DNA from: Dehalococcoidales bacterium
GTDB lineage: Bacteria; Chloroflexota; Dehalococcoidia; Dehalococcoidales; RBG-16-60-22
Reading direction: 5' to 3'
Assembly (NCBI GenBank): GCA_016783105.1
Contig: JADHXF010000004.1
Coordinates: forward strand, 1-46,616
Length of the DNA stretch: 46,616 nucleotides
The position numbers and the translations under genes were made by a program. The number at the start of each line of letters is the position of its first letter. Position 1 is the first letter of the stretch. Under the pieces are notes generated by a model. It was given only the letters and a program-made list of their open reading frames with translations. It searched no databases and was not told the DNA's origin. Positions 8,550 to 16,544 of the stretch are shown piece after piece.

Positions 8550-9061
8550 TAGCCTGCTATCCTCCTGGCCCAGTCGGGAAAACTGCTGCAAATCGGATGG
8601 TAGTCTCTGGGCATCTCCTTGAGTACATCGGGTTTTACATTGATCCAGTGTACGTACAGGTCATTGGTTTTCTCGTCCACATCAATGCTCAAAGTTCCCG
8701 GTGTCAATGTGATGGAATTGGCCAGGATGGTGAGGGCCATGTCGTTTTTCAAATTGGGGGAAATCTTCACGATGGCCGGATTTATCCTGCCGGTAATAAC
8801 GCGGTAGGCAACGTCAATATTCGCCTGCGCCATGGCAAAGACGAACGGGAACAGATAAATGAACCAGATAAACCACCTGACGGGATTTAGCATGCGCAGG
8901 CTTTTCTTGAGGTATCTATCCTTGACCAGAGCGGCAACCACGAGGGCGAAAATTGCCCCGATGATTAACTCTGCCGCATTCCATAGAAATAAAGTGCCGG
9001 AACCAATAGTTAAAAGAAGGTACAGTAAATAGGCAACAACTGCAGTAATTAAAAATCTCAT
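8549..9061 (-). CDS. mbhA: Mrp-type antiporter subunit E, first gene of the hydrogenase operon
   Basis: A 170-residue protein of the MnhE family. Two or three hydrophobic segments lie within residues 1-85, and a soluble C-terminal part carries NDMALTILANSITLTPGTLS, the typical MnhE motif, then VHWINV. It opens the 14-gene minus-strand operon. An AGGAC a few bases before the ATG is a modest ribosome-binding site, and a sigma70-like promoter lies 80-110 bases upstream. Confidence 0.86.
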   Translation of the reverse strand: MRFLITAVVAYLLYLLLTIGSGTLFLWNAAELIIGAIFALVVAALVKDRYLKKSLRMLNPVRWFIWFIYLFPFVFAMAQANIDVAYRVITGRINPAIVKISPNLKNDMALTILANSITLTPGTLSIDVDEKTNDLYVHWINVKPDVLKEMPRDYHPICSSFPDWARRIAG

Positions 9062-9138
9062 ACTGTCCTATATAAAAAATTCAGTCGAATTAAAATTACT
9101 GACTCAAATTAACGGTTTCGGACACACAATCATCGGAC

Positions 9139-9168
9139 AGAATACCAGATGCGTAATATTTTTGTCAA
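9139..9168 (-). promoter_or_regulatory. Predicted promoter of the mbh operon
   Basis: On the minus strand a TTGACA (9163-9168) is followed after 18 bases by TATTCT (9139-9144). This is a reasonable sigma70-like pair, 78 bases upstream of mbhA. The 308-base gap 9062-9369 between the divergent mbh operon and the Lon-like gene otherwise holds only AT-rich sequence and the opposing promoter; I see no gene or clear operator repeat in it. Confidence 0.5.
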
Positions 9169-9268
9169 GGCTATTCCAGTACTTATTTTTGGCTAAACCA
9201 AGAAATTTTTTGAATTTCCAGGTATTTTGCATAATCAAAATGAGCAGAATGGCGGAAGCAGTTAAAGA

Positions 9269-9297
9269 TTGAATTTCGCGGCGTTACTCCTTAGAAT
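9269..9297 (+). promoter_or_regulatory. Predicted promoter of the Lon-like protease gene
   Basis: TTGAAT (9269-9274), 17 bases, then TAGAAT (9292-9297), about 70 bases before the ATG at 9370. The pair is close to the sigma70 consensus and divergent from the mbh promoter. Confidence 0.45.
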
Positions 9298-9369
9298 AAG
9301 GCTATAACTAGCGGCATAACAGTAGTGTCAACGTCTCGCGGCAACAGGTGATTATACTGAGGGGAAAAC

Positions 9370-11826
9370 ATGGATATCAAGAAATATGAAGTTCCGCTTA
9401 ATAAACTGCGCTGGGAATGCGACCCGAATATCTTTGAATTCAATCACACCAAGAACCTGGCCCCGCTGCGCGAGTTCGTTGGCCAGGACCGGGCGATACG
9501 CGCCATTGAGTTTGGCCTGTCCATGGACCGGGAGGGCTACAATATTTATGTTGCCGGCCTGACCGGCACCGGTAAGACCTCGGTGGTTAAAACCTACATC
9601 CAGAGACTGGTGGAAAGGAAAAAAGTAGAGGGGAAGCGCCAGCTCGAGGACTGGTGCTACCTGTATAACTTCGCTGACTCTGACCGGCCACAGATTATCA
9701 GCCTGCCTCAGGGAAAAGGCAAGCCTTTTCGAAACCAGATAAAGAACCTCCTGCAGAAACTCAAAGAAGAACTGACCAGGGCTTTCTCCAGCGAGGAATA
9801 TACCTCGGAAAGAAAAAGGGCAGTGGAGGAAAGCCAGGCCAGACAGCAGAAGCTCCTTGAAGAAACCGCCGAGGTAGCACAGCGACAGGACTTCCAGCTA
9901 CAGATGACCTCGGTGGGACCGGCGCTGTTTCCGGTGATTGATGGCAAGGCGGTTTCCCAGGCTGATTATCTCGTGCTGGACAGGTCAGTGCGCAATAAAA
10001 TAGAGAAGAAACGAAACGATGTACTGAAAAAGGTGCGTGCCGCCTTTGAAAAGATGCACGAAATCGAAAGCCAGACCGCGGAAAAGGTACAGAACACGGA
10101 CAAAACGGTCGCTGATTTCACCATATCCCGCCTTTTCCACAACCTGCTCAATGCCTACAAGGACTCGGAAAAAATCGTTCAGTATCTCAACGACCTCAAG
10201 TCCTTCACTCTAAACAATCTGAATATATTCAAGGAAAAAGAAGAGCCGCCACAAGCGGTGCTTGGGGTTACGCCTGGCCAGATGATGGGGGGCGTCGACC
10301 CATTATTACCGTTCCAGGTGAATATCTTTGTCGATAACAGTGCTGCTGAGGGGCCTCCCGTAATCACTGAATCAAATCCCAACTATACCAATCTGTTTGG
10401 CAAAATCGAGCGGCGCTTTCTCTTCGGCGGCTACCTCAGTGACCATACCATGTTGAAACCGGGAGCCCTGCAAATGGCCAACGGTGGCTACCTGCTGCTC
10501 AGCGCCAATGATGTCCTGACCAACCCGGCGGTGTGGCCGACATTGAAGCGAGCTATCAGGACCAAAGAGGTCCGCATTGAAGACCCCTTTGAGCAGCTTG
10601 GCCTCATCGCTCCGCAGGGACTGAAGCCGCAGCCGATGCCGATAAATGCCAAGGTAATCCTCATCGGCGATGGCATGCTCTACCAGCTTCTCTCCATGTA
10701 CGACGAGGACTTCTGGGAGATATTCAAGGTAAAAGCCGACTTTGATTTCCAGCTCGACAGAACGAAATCAAACCTCAAGGCCTTCGCCGCTTTCATTGCC
10801 GGCTACTGCGAGGATTGCGAGCTGCACCATTTCGACCGCACCGGCGTGGCCAAGGTGGTAGAGTATGCCGCCCGGGTGGTTGGCGACCAGGAGAAGCTGT
10901 CTTCCCGTTTTGCCTGGATAAAAGAGCTGGTTGAGGAAGCAGAGTTCTGGGCGCGGCGGGACGGCGCCTCGCTGGTGAACGCCGGGCACGTGGAAAAGGC
11001 AATTGAGGAACGGCGCTTCCGCCACAACCTGCCCGACGAGCGCATCGGGGAACTCATCGAGCGTGGCACCATCTTCATCGATACCGAGGGAGAGGTGGTG
11101 GGGCAGGTGAACGGCCTGGCTATCTACAGCCTGGGGGATGTTACCTTCGGCAAGCCGTCTCGCATCACCTGCAAGACATTTCTAGGCCGCAGCGGCGTCA
11201 TCAACATTGAACGGGAATCACAGCTGAGCGGTCGTATCCATGACAAGGGTGTCCTCATCCTGAGCGGCTATCTGGGCTGGAAGTATGCCCAGGAGCACCC
11301 GCTTTCACTTTCCGCCAGCCTGTGCTTTGAACAATCTTATGAGGGCGTGGAGGGGGACAGCGCCTCCTCCACCGAGCTTTACGCGCTGCTCTCCAGCCTG
11401 TCAGACGTGCCCATAAAGCAGAATATCGCTGTCACCGGCTCGGTGAACCAGAAGGGGGAAATCCAGCCCGTCGGCGGCGTTAACCAGAAAATCGAGGGCT
11501 TTTTCCAGGTCTGCCACGCCAGGGGAATTAATGGCGACCAGGGAGTCGTAATACCCAAAGCCAACCTGAGAAACCTGATGCTGCGCCCCGAAGTGATAGA
11601 TGCGGTAAAAGAGGGTAAGTTCCACATCTATGCCGTCAGTACGGTGGACGAGGGCATTGAGGTACTTACCGGCGTGGCGGCGGGCAGGCGAGGCAAGAGT
11701 GGCAAGTATCCGACCGGCACCATCAACCGCAAGGTAGCGGATACCCTGAAAGCAATGGCCGACAAGCTCAAGAAATTTTACGGACCAGCGGGTGAGGATA
11801 AACCCAAGAATAAGCGGGCAAGCTAA
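9370..11826 (+). CDS. ATP-dependent Lon-like protease (LonC/YcbZ-type AAA protease)
   Basis: An 818-residue cytoplasmic AAA+ protease. The Walker A motif is GLTGTGKT (residues 63-70). The S16 serine protease domain at the C-terminus has the catalytic pair Ser664 (EGDSAS) and Lys707 (GVNQKIEGF), 43 residues apart as in Lon. A charged, coiled-coil-like insert spans roughly residues 110-260. It lacks the Lon N-terminal substrate domain and resembles the Lon-like family that includes E. coli YcbZ. A strong GAGGGG lies before the ATG. The gene runs away from the mbh operon and ends in a convergent overlap with the next gene. Substrates are unknown. Confidence 0.85.
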   Translation: MDIKKYEVPLNKLRWECDPNIFEFNHTKNLAPLREFVGQDRAIRAIEFGLSMDREGYNIYVAGLTGTGKTSVVKTYIQRLVERKKVEGKRQLEDWCYLYNFADSDRPQIISLPQGKGKPFRNQIKNLLQKLKEELTRAFSSEEYTSERKRAVEESQARQQKLLEETAEVAQRQDFQLQMTSVGPALFPVIDGKAVSQADYLVLDRSVRNKIEKKRNDVLKKVRAAFEKMHEIESQTAEKVQNTDKTVADFTISRLFHNLLNAYKDSEKIVQYLNDLKSFTLNNLNIFKEKEEPPQAVLGVTPGQMMGGVDPLLPFQVNIFVDNSAAEGPPVITESNPNYTNLFGKIERRFLFGGYLSDHTMLKPGALQMANGGYLLLSANDVLTNPAVWPTLKRAIRTKEVRIEDPFEQLGLIAPQGLKPQPMPINAKVILIGDGMLYQLLSMYDEDFWEIFKVKADFDFQLDRTKSNLKAFAAFIAGYCEDCELHHFDRTGVAKVVEYAARVVGDQEKLSSRFAWIKELVEEAEFWARRDGASLVNAGHVEKAIEERRFRHNLPDERIGELIERGTIFIDTEGEVVGQVNGLAIYSLGDVTFGKPSRITCKTFLGRSGVINIERESQLSGRIHDKGVLILSGYLGWKYAQEHPLSLSASLCFEQSYEGVEGDSASSTELYALLSSLSDVPIKQNIAVTGSVNQKGEIQPVGGVNQKIEGFFQVCHARGINGDQGVVIPKANLRNLMLRPEVIDAVKEGKFHIYAVSTVDEGIEVLTGVAAGRRGKSGKYPTGTINRKVADTLKAMADKLKKFYGPAGEDKPKNKRAS

Positions 11827-12392
11827 CCGAGGCGCTGCACCAGCCTCTCGCCCAGCGCAAACGCCTCTTTCAGTAAATCCGGGTGCTCTTTAATCTCTCC
11901 CTTCTTGTCCACCCCCCGCACCAGCAGCTCATCAACGTACTCCGCACCGAAGGCCTGGAAAAAATATTTTATAACCAGTATCGAGCCATCGAAGAGCTGT
12001 TTTCCCCTGGTGGCCCCCACGCCGATAAAGGCGCCTTTCTTGTTAGAATCAGGTATGGTTTTCAGCATGTTTTTTCTCACCCACAGCGCTTGGCAGCGGT
12101 CAATCAGCGCCTTCAACTGCGCGGTAACTCCGTAGAAAAACATGGGCGACGCTACGATGATGCCGTCCGCCTCCAGGAGTTTGGGAATAACGATGTCCAT
12201 ATCGTCGCGCATGACGCAGTTGCCGTCCCTCAAACACCCGTAATACTCGCGGCAGGGCGTTATCTTCATCTTGTCCACAATAATTTTTTCCACCCCGGCC
12301 TGCCCCTTCCGCGCTCCCTTCAACGCCTCGTCCAGGAGCAGGTCGGTATTGCCTTTTAGCCGCGGGCTGCCCATGATTCCCAGTATTTTCAA
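11823..12392 (-). CDS. Flavodoxin-fold NAD(P)H-dependent FMN reductase / iron-sulfur flavoprotein-like
   Basis: A 189-residue protein starting MKILGIMGSPRLKGNT, the FMN-phosphate-binding loop of this family, followed by ITPCREYYGCLRDGNC. That cysteine pattern resembles the compact Fe-S motif of archaeal and clostridial iron-sulfur flavoproteins. VASPMFFYGVTAQLKALIDR is the conserved flavin-side segment. The stop codon overlaps that of the convergent protease gene. It probably transfers electrons from ferredoxin or NAD(P)H to small acceptors; the real partner is not shown by context. Confidence 0.8.
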   Translation of the reverse strand: MKILGIMGSPRLKGNTDLLLDEALKGARKGQAGVEKIIVDKMKITPCREYYGCLRDGNCVMRDDMDIVIPKLLEADGIIVASPMFFYGVTAQLKALIDRCQALWVRKNMLKTIPDSNKKGAFIGVGATRGKQLFDGSILVIKYFFQAFGAEYVDELLVRGVDKKGEIKEHPDLLKEAFALGERLVQRLG

Positions 12393-12417
12393 AATTCAAT
12401 ACCTTCCTTTATATATA

Positions 12418-12867
12418 TTATCGGGACTTCTCTTTCCTCTTTATAAAGAGCCAGTTTTTGCCGTCGGTGTGAATGAGCACGTAGGCACCGGACAGCTTTT
12501 CCCCATTTAGACTGAATTCCAGTCCCGCCGGGGATTCATTGTCCAGCCGGAACGTGCCTTTATCCCAGATTTCCACCGTGCCGGCGCCGTACTCCCCGTC
12601 GGGGATAGTTCCGGCAAAGTCAATGTACTCGACCGGATGGTTTTCTGTCTGCACGGCCAGGCGCCTTACGCCCGACACATCAGGCACACCTTTGGGCACC
12701 GCCCAACTTTTCAGCACGCCCTCTATCTCCAGACGGAAATCGTAATGCAGGTGGCTTGCCTGGTGCTTCTGCACCACGAAGCGATTCCCCTCGCCACCAC
12801 CCGCTCCGCCTGCGGGCTCCAGAGTTTTGCTGAATTTACGCTTCTGCCGGTACTCTTCAAGTCCCAT
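12418..12867 (-). CDS. Stand-alone LigD-type 3'-phosphoesterase
   Basis: A 149-residue protein equal to the phosphoesterase domain of bacterial DNA ligase D, which trims 3'-phosphates and ribonucleotides at DNA ends during end joining. HLHYDFRLEIEGVLKSWAVP (about residues 39-58) holds the metal-binding His and Asp residues, and DGEYGAGTVEIWDKGTF and GKNWLFIKRK complete the domain. The open frame runs further upstream, but the ATG at 12867 follows GAGGT at good spacing and gives the usual domain length. No ligase or Ku gene is nearby, so this is a solo domain protein as in many archaea and anaerobes. Confidence 0.87.
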   Translation of the reverse strand: MGLEEYRQKRKFSKTLEPAGGAGGGEGNRFVVQKHQASHLHYDFRLEIEGVLKSWAVPKGVPDVSGVRRLAVQTENHPVEYIDFAGTIPDGEYGAGTVEIWDKGTFRLDNESPAGLEFSLNGEKLSGAYVLIHTDGKNWLFIKRKEKSR

Positions 12868-12907
12868 ATCTACCTCGCTTGAAGCAAGGAATTCAATAGT
12901 GAGTGAT

Positions 12908-12936
12908 ATTATATTTCGAACCCTGCTGGTAGTCAA
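12908..12936 (-). promoter_or_regulatory. Predicted promoter of the 3'-phosphoesterase gene
   Basis: On the minus strand TTGACT (12931-12936), 17 bases, then a perfect TATAAT (12908-12913), 41 bases before the chosen ATG at 12867. Confidence 0.6.
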
Positions 12937-12949
12937 GTGTAATAACCTC

Positions 12950-12978
12950 TTGACACCCATCGGGTACAGGCATATTAT
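12950..12978 (+). promoter_or_regulatory. Predicted promoter of the stress-protein/sod region
   Basis: TTGACA (12950-12955), 17 bases, TATTAT (12973-12978). It is divergent from, and only 13 bases away from, the promoter at 12908-12936. A leader of about 110 bases separates it from the universal stress protein start at 13094. Confidence 0.6.
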
Positions 12979-13093
12979 AGTGCCACAATAAATAATATGC
13001 AGTGTGATATAAGTCATAGAAGGCTGTATTTACGCAGCCTATAATGAATGAAATTAATGGATAGAACCAACAATCAAAAAGGAGAACAGGGAA

Positions 13094-13564
13094 ATGTTCA
13101 AAAAAATAATGGTGCCGCTGGACGGTTCCTAACTCGCAGAGTGTGTGCTGCCATACGTCCAGACCATGGCCGAAGCCAGGGGCGTGCAGACGGTCGTCTT
13201 CATGCGCGTCGTAGAGCCATTCAGCTTAACGCCGGTTCGGGGTGAGACAGGGTGGTTCACCGAGGAGGAAATGAAACAGGTAGACACCAAGAGCAAAGCA
13301 GCTGCGGAGAGTTATCTCGACAAGCTGGTAAGCGGAATTGACTATGGCAAAGTATCCGTTCAGAAAGAGATCCTGGTCGGGAAGGCAGCCGAGTCTCTGG
13401 CCGAGTACGCCAAAAAGAACGACATCGACCTCATAATTGTGGCCACCCACGGTCGCTCGGGAGTAAGCCGATGGGTCTGGGGAAGCGTGGCGGACAGACT
13501 GCTGCGCTCCGCCCCGGTACCGGTTCTCATGGTGCGTGCGCCGGGCTGCGAACCGCACCATTGA
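13094..13564 (+). pseudogene. Universal stress protein (UspA) gene with in-frame TAA at codon 13
   Basis: Reading from the ATG at 13094, which follows GGAG, gives MFKKIMVPLDGS, then TAA (13130-13132), then LAECVLPYVQTMAEARG and a normal USP body. Most USPs have Glu at this place (DGSELAE), so one G-to-T change in GAA explains the stop. The nucleotide-binding tail is intact: THGRSG, then GSVADRLLRSAPVPVLMV. A 139-residue product could start at GTG 13145 but would lack the first beta strand and the ATP-binding Asp. Either the gene is recently broken or the assembly has a base error. It lies just upstream of the superoxide dismutase gene. Confidence 0.8.
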
Positions 13565-13599
13565 TTTTAGATTTTAGAATGTCGAAGGAGGAAGATAAT

Positions 13600-14166
13600 A
13601 TGGCATATCAGGCCAAGGACTACGGCTATCTTATTGGCATCGAAGGTTTCAGTGAAACGCTGCTGAAAAACCATTTCGCCCTGTATCAGGGCTATGTTAA
13701 TAACACCAACAAACTGGTAGATTTGCTGAACAGCAAAGCAAAGGATGCCACCAACCCGGAATACGCGGAACTGAAGCGTCGTTTTGGCTTTGAGTTCAAC
13801 GGCATGAGGCTGCACGAATATTATTTCGAGAACCTCATCTGCCCGACAACCAGACCGGAGACGGTGACCAAGAAACTGGCAGATGCGTTTGGCAGCTATG
13901 AAGCCTGGGAGCAGGACTTTAAAGCCACCGGCTCCCTGCGCGGCATCGGCTGGACGATTCTTTACCAGGACAACGCTACCGGCCAGCTTTTCAACCAGTG
14001 GATCAATGAGCACGAGAGCGGCCATTTGGCCGGCTGCAAGCCCATCCTCGTGATGGACGTTTTCGAGCATGCCTTCATGACCGACTACGGTTTGAAACGG
14101 GCGGACTACATCGCCGCCTTTTTCCAGAACATTAACTGGGAAATCCTCGAAAAAAGGCTTGGCTGA
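13600..14166 (+). CDS. Superoxide dismutase, Fe/Mn family
   Basis: A 188-residue cytoplasmic enzyme converting superoxide to oxygen and peroxide. The four metal ligands can be placed: His25 (LKNHFALYQGYVNN), His72 (NGMRLHEYYF), Asp153 and His157 (MDVFEHAFMTDYG). The usual GGHxNH stretch is shortened to GMRLH, a divergent variant. The ATG at 13600 follows GAAGGAGGAAG and is preferred over upstream in-frame starts inside the stress-protein gene. With the neighbouring USP, metallothionein-like and selD genes it forms a stress cluster. Metal preference cannot be read from sequence. Confidence 0.87.
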   Translation: MAYQAKDYGYLIGIEGFSETLLKNHFALYQGYVNNTNKLVDLLNSKAKDATNPEYAELKRRFGFEFNGMRLHEYYFENLICPTTRPETVTKKLADAFGSYEAWEQDFKATGSLRGIGWTILYQDNATGQLFNQWINEHESGHLAGCKPILVMDVFEHAFMTDYGLKRADYIAAFFQNINWEILEKRLG

Positions 14167-14254
14167 TGCTAGTTCAAGAAGGATGAGATAAAAGTCGCTG
14201 TCCAGCCGTCAGTAATTGCCTATAATTTGGTAAATAAAAAGAGGAGGTGCCCGG

Positions 14255-14404
14255 ATGGCAGAGCAGATTTGCCCGGCTTGTGGCTGTACCATTGTCGGCG
14301 AGGGAGAAGAAAAAGACGGCGTCCTTTACTGCTGTAAGCCCTGCGCCGCTGGCGGACAGTGCGGGTGCGGTTGCTGTGAAATCGTAGAGGAAGAAAAGAA
14401 ATAA
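14255..14404 (+). CDS. Small cysteine-rich metallothionein-like protein
   Basis: A 49-residue protein with 10 cysteines (6, 9, 11, 26, 27, 30, 36, 38, 40, 41) in the pattern CPACGC, then DGVLYCCKPCA, then CGCGCC. This arrangement resembles the cyanobacterial/pseudomonad SmtA/BmtA metallothioneins, which also have a C-x2-C-x-C start, a middle DGxxYC block and a CxCxC end. A strong GAGGAGGTG precedes the ATG. A TATAAT at 14221-14226 could serve as a -10 element. It probably binds zinc, cadmium or copper; an iron-free zinc-ribbon role is the alternative. Confidence 0.72.
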   Translation: MAEQICPACGCTIVGEGEEKDGVLYCCKPCAAGGQCGCGCCEIVEEEKK

Positions 14405-14418
14405 AATTGTCCAGCGGG

Positions 14419-14447
14419 TTGAGGTGAGGCGGGTCAGCGTCTATAAT
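14419..14447 (+). promoter_or_regulatory. Predicted promoter of selD
   Basis: TTGAGG (14419-14424), 17 bases, perfect TATAAT (14442-14447), 32 bases before the selD ATG. Confidence 0.5.
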
Positions 14448-14479
14448 ATTATTTGATGCAACGACAAGGGAGGAAACGG

Positions 14480-15529
14480 ATGGGCGATAAGACAAGGCCA
14501 CGCCTCACCGAGACCGTTCACGGCGCGGGTTGAGCCTGCAAAGTAGGTCCGGGAGACCTCGCCAAAGCATTAGCCAATCTTCCGTTAGTCTCTCATCCAA
14601 ATCTGATTGCCGGTATGGAGAGAGCTGAAGACGCTGGCGTGTACAAGCTGACCGACGACCTGGCGATTGTCCAGACGCTGGACTTCTTCACGCCTATTGT
14701 GGATGACCCATTCTCGTTCGGGCAGGTGGCTGCGGCCAATGCGCTGAGTGACGTGTATGCGATGGGCGGCCGACCGCTTACCGCCATGAATATCGTCTGT
14801 TTCCCGATAAAGACCATGGACATATCTATCCTGAAAGAGATACTGGCCGGCGGTCTGCAAAAAGTACACGAAGCGGGCGCCATCGTGGTGGGTGGACACA
14901 CGATTGAGGACGCCGAGTTAAAGTACGGCCTTTCCGTCACCGGGGTCATCCATCCGGAAAAGGTGGTTCTCAATACCGGGGCCCGGGCCGGCGACAAGCT
15001 TATTCTTACCAAGCCGCTGGGCACAGGCATCATCAGCACCGCCATAAAGAGCGGTGTGGCCAGTGCCCGTGCTGAAGCCAGGATAGTCAAAAGCATGACC
15101 ACCCTCAACCGGAAAGCAGCCGAGCTTATGCAGGAGGCAGATGTAAGCGCCTGTACGGACATTACCGGATTCGGTCTTCTCGGCCACGCCGGCGAGATGA
15201 TTGACGGCAGTGACGTTGGCATGGTCATCCATTCCGCAGCGATGCCGTTTTTCCCTGAGGCCAGAGAATATGCGAAAAAGGGCATAATTCCCGGCGGGCT
15301 GAACCGCAACCGCGACTTCCGCGCCCATATGGTTACCATGGCAAAGGCCGTCCCCGATTATCTGGCGGATATACTCTTTGACTCTCAGACTTCAGGCGGG
15401 CTGTTCATCGCCGTCGCTCCCGAAAAAGCAGAGAAACTGCTGGCAAGCATGCACCGGGAAGGCATCCCGGAAGCGGCTCTGGTTGGCGAAGTCGTGGCTG
15501 AACCAAAAGGGAAAATAATCGTTGACTGA
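14480..15529 (+). CDS. selD: Selenide, water dikinase, itself a selenoprotein (Sec18 encoded by TGA)
   Basis: The enzyme makes selenophosphate from selenide and ATP, the selenium donor for selenocysteine and selenouridine. From ATG 14480, after GGGAGGAAACGG, the frame reads through TGA at 14531-14533 and ends at 15529: 349 residues with Sec18. The local sequence HGAG-U-ACK matches the active-site loop of E. coli SelD (GAGCGCK), where Cys17 occupies this place, so the TGA is the catalytic selenocysteine and not a true stop. The downstream body is intact, with DDLAIVQTLDFFTPIVDDP, AANALSDVYAMGG and DITGFGLLGHAGEM. A hairpin right after the TGA fits a bacterial SECIS. Conventional gene callers would truncate it to start near 14615. 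Confidence 0.93.
14545..14559 (+). promoter_or_regulatory. SECIS-like hairpin downstream of the selD TGA
   Basis: AGGTC (14545-14549) pairs perfectly with GACCT (14555-14559) around the loop CGGGA, 11 bases after the TGA. Bacterial SECIS elements are short hairpins about this far into the coding sequence with G near the top of the apical loop, which binds SelB. The stem is short, so folding of a longer stretch should be tested. Confidence 0.6.
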
Positions 15530-15541
15530 AATAGCTGTTGA

Positions 15542-15570
15542 TTGACAAAAACAGCTTATCCTGATTAAAT
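15542..15570 (+). promoter_or_regulatory. Predicted promoter of the osmoprotectant transporter operon
   Basis: TTGACA (15542-15547), 17 bases, TTAAAT (15565-15570). The -35 lies in the loop of an inverted repeat, AGCTGTT (15533-15539) with AACAGCT (15550-15556). That repeat could be an operator or the end of the selD transcript; no U-run supports a terminator. Confidence 0.45.
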
Positions 15571-15606
15571 GGTGCATTGTCAGTTCCATCGTGAAGGAGG
15601 TTGATG

Positions 15607-16524
15607 ATGAAAAAGATTCTGCTCCTGTCCGGTATGGTAATCATGATACTGGCGCTTGTTGCCACCGGCTGTGGCGGTAAAGGTATTGTCGTTGGCTCAA
15701 AGATTGATACTGAGGGCGCGCTGCTGTCCCAGATGATTATCCTCATGCTCCAGGACAACGGGTTTGACGTTGTCGATAAATCAGGAACAGGGCCAACGCA
15801 GGTGGTGCGCAAGGCAATTCAGAGCGGTGAGATTGACATCTACCCCGAATATACCGGCAACGGCGCCTTCTTCTTCGATGAGACGGAGTCAGATGTCTGG
15901 AATGATGCCCGGAAAGGCTGGGAACGGGTGAAGCAGCTTGACTTCGAGGCGAACAACATCGTCTGGCTCAAATCAGCACCGGCCAATAACACCTGGGCAA
16001 TCGCCATACCGGGGGAACTTGCCGGGAAAGAAGGCATCAGCAGCCTGGAGGACTTTGCTGATTATGTAAACCGTGGCGGCTATATAAAACTGGTCGGCTC
16101 CGAGGAGTTTGTCACCAGCCCCGTTGCCCTGCCCGCCTTCCAGGAGGCTTATGGCTTCACCCTGAAAGAGGGTCAGCTTTTAACGCTTTCCGGCGGCAAC
16201 ACGGCACAGACGGAAAAAGCGGCTGCCGAGGGAACGGATGGCGTTAACGCTGCGATGGCCTATGGCACTGACGGTTCGCTGGCGGCGCTGGGCCTGGTTG
16301 TCCTGAGCGACCCGAAAAACGTCCAGCCCGTCTATGAGCCAGCACCAATCATCCGCAGTGAAATTCTGGAAAAGCATTCTGATATTGAGTCCATCCTCAA
16401 CCCGGTATTCCAGTCCCTTGACCTGGAGACGCTGCAGGCCCTTAACGCCAAAATCGCCTTTGAGGGACGGGTAGCGGCTGATGTTGCCCGTGAATACCTC
16501 GTCGCCAAGGGCTTCCTGAAATAG
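15607..16524 (+). CDS. osmF: Osmoprotectant ABC transporter substrate-binding lipoprotein
   Basis: A 305-residue extracytoplasmic binding protein of the glycine betaine/choline/carnitine type. The signal sequence ends in a lipobox-like ATGC at about residue 20. The body has the family pieces GSKIDTEGALLSQMI and DIYPEYTGNG. Three in-frame starts are possible (TTG 15601, ATG 15604, ATG 15607); the last has the best spacing from AGGAGG. It opens a four-gene operon in the same order as E. coli osmF-yehY-yehX-yehW. The exact ligand is unknown. Confidence 0.85.
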   Translation: MKKILLLSGMVIMILALVATGCGGKGIVVGSKIDTEGALLSQMIILMLQDNGFDVVDKSGTGPTQVVRKAIQSGEIDIYPEYTGNGAFFFDETESDVWNDARKGWERVKQLDFEANNIVWLKSAPANNTWAIAIPGELAGKEGISSLEDFADYVNRGGYIKLVGSEEFVTSPVALPAFQEAYGFTLKEGQLLTLSGGNTAQTEKAAAEGTDGVNAAMAYGTDGSLAALGLVVLSDPKNVQPVYEPAPIIRSEILEKHSDIESILNPVFQSLDLETLQALNAKIAFEGRVAADVAREYLVAKGFLK

Positions 16525-16544
16525 CGTCTTTGAGGATATGAAAA

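Noticed and set aside
13130..13132. TAA in the stress protein as a recoded codon
   Set aside because: No known bacterial code here reads TAA as an amino acid, and other genes in the window end in TAA normally.
14531..14533. TGA as a true stop making selD a pseudogene
   Set aside because: The codon is at the catalytic Sec/Cys position, the rest of the gene is intact and a SECIS-like hairpin follows.
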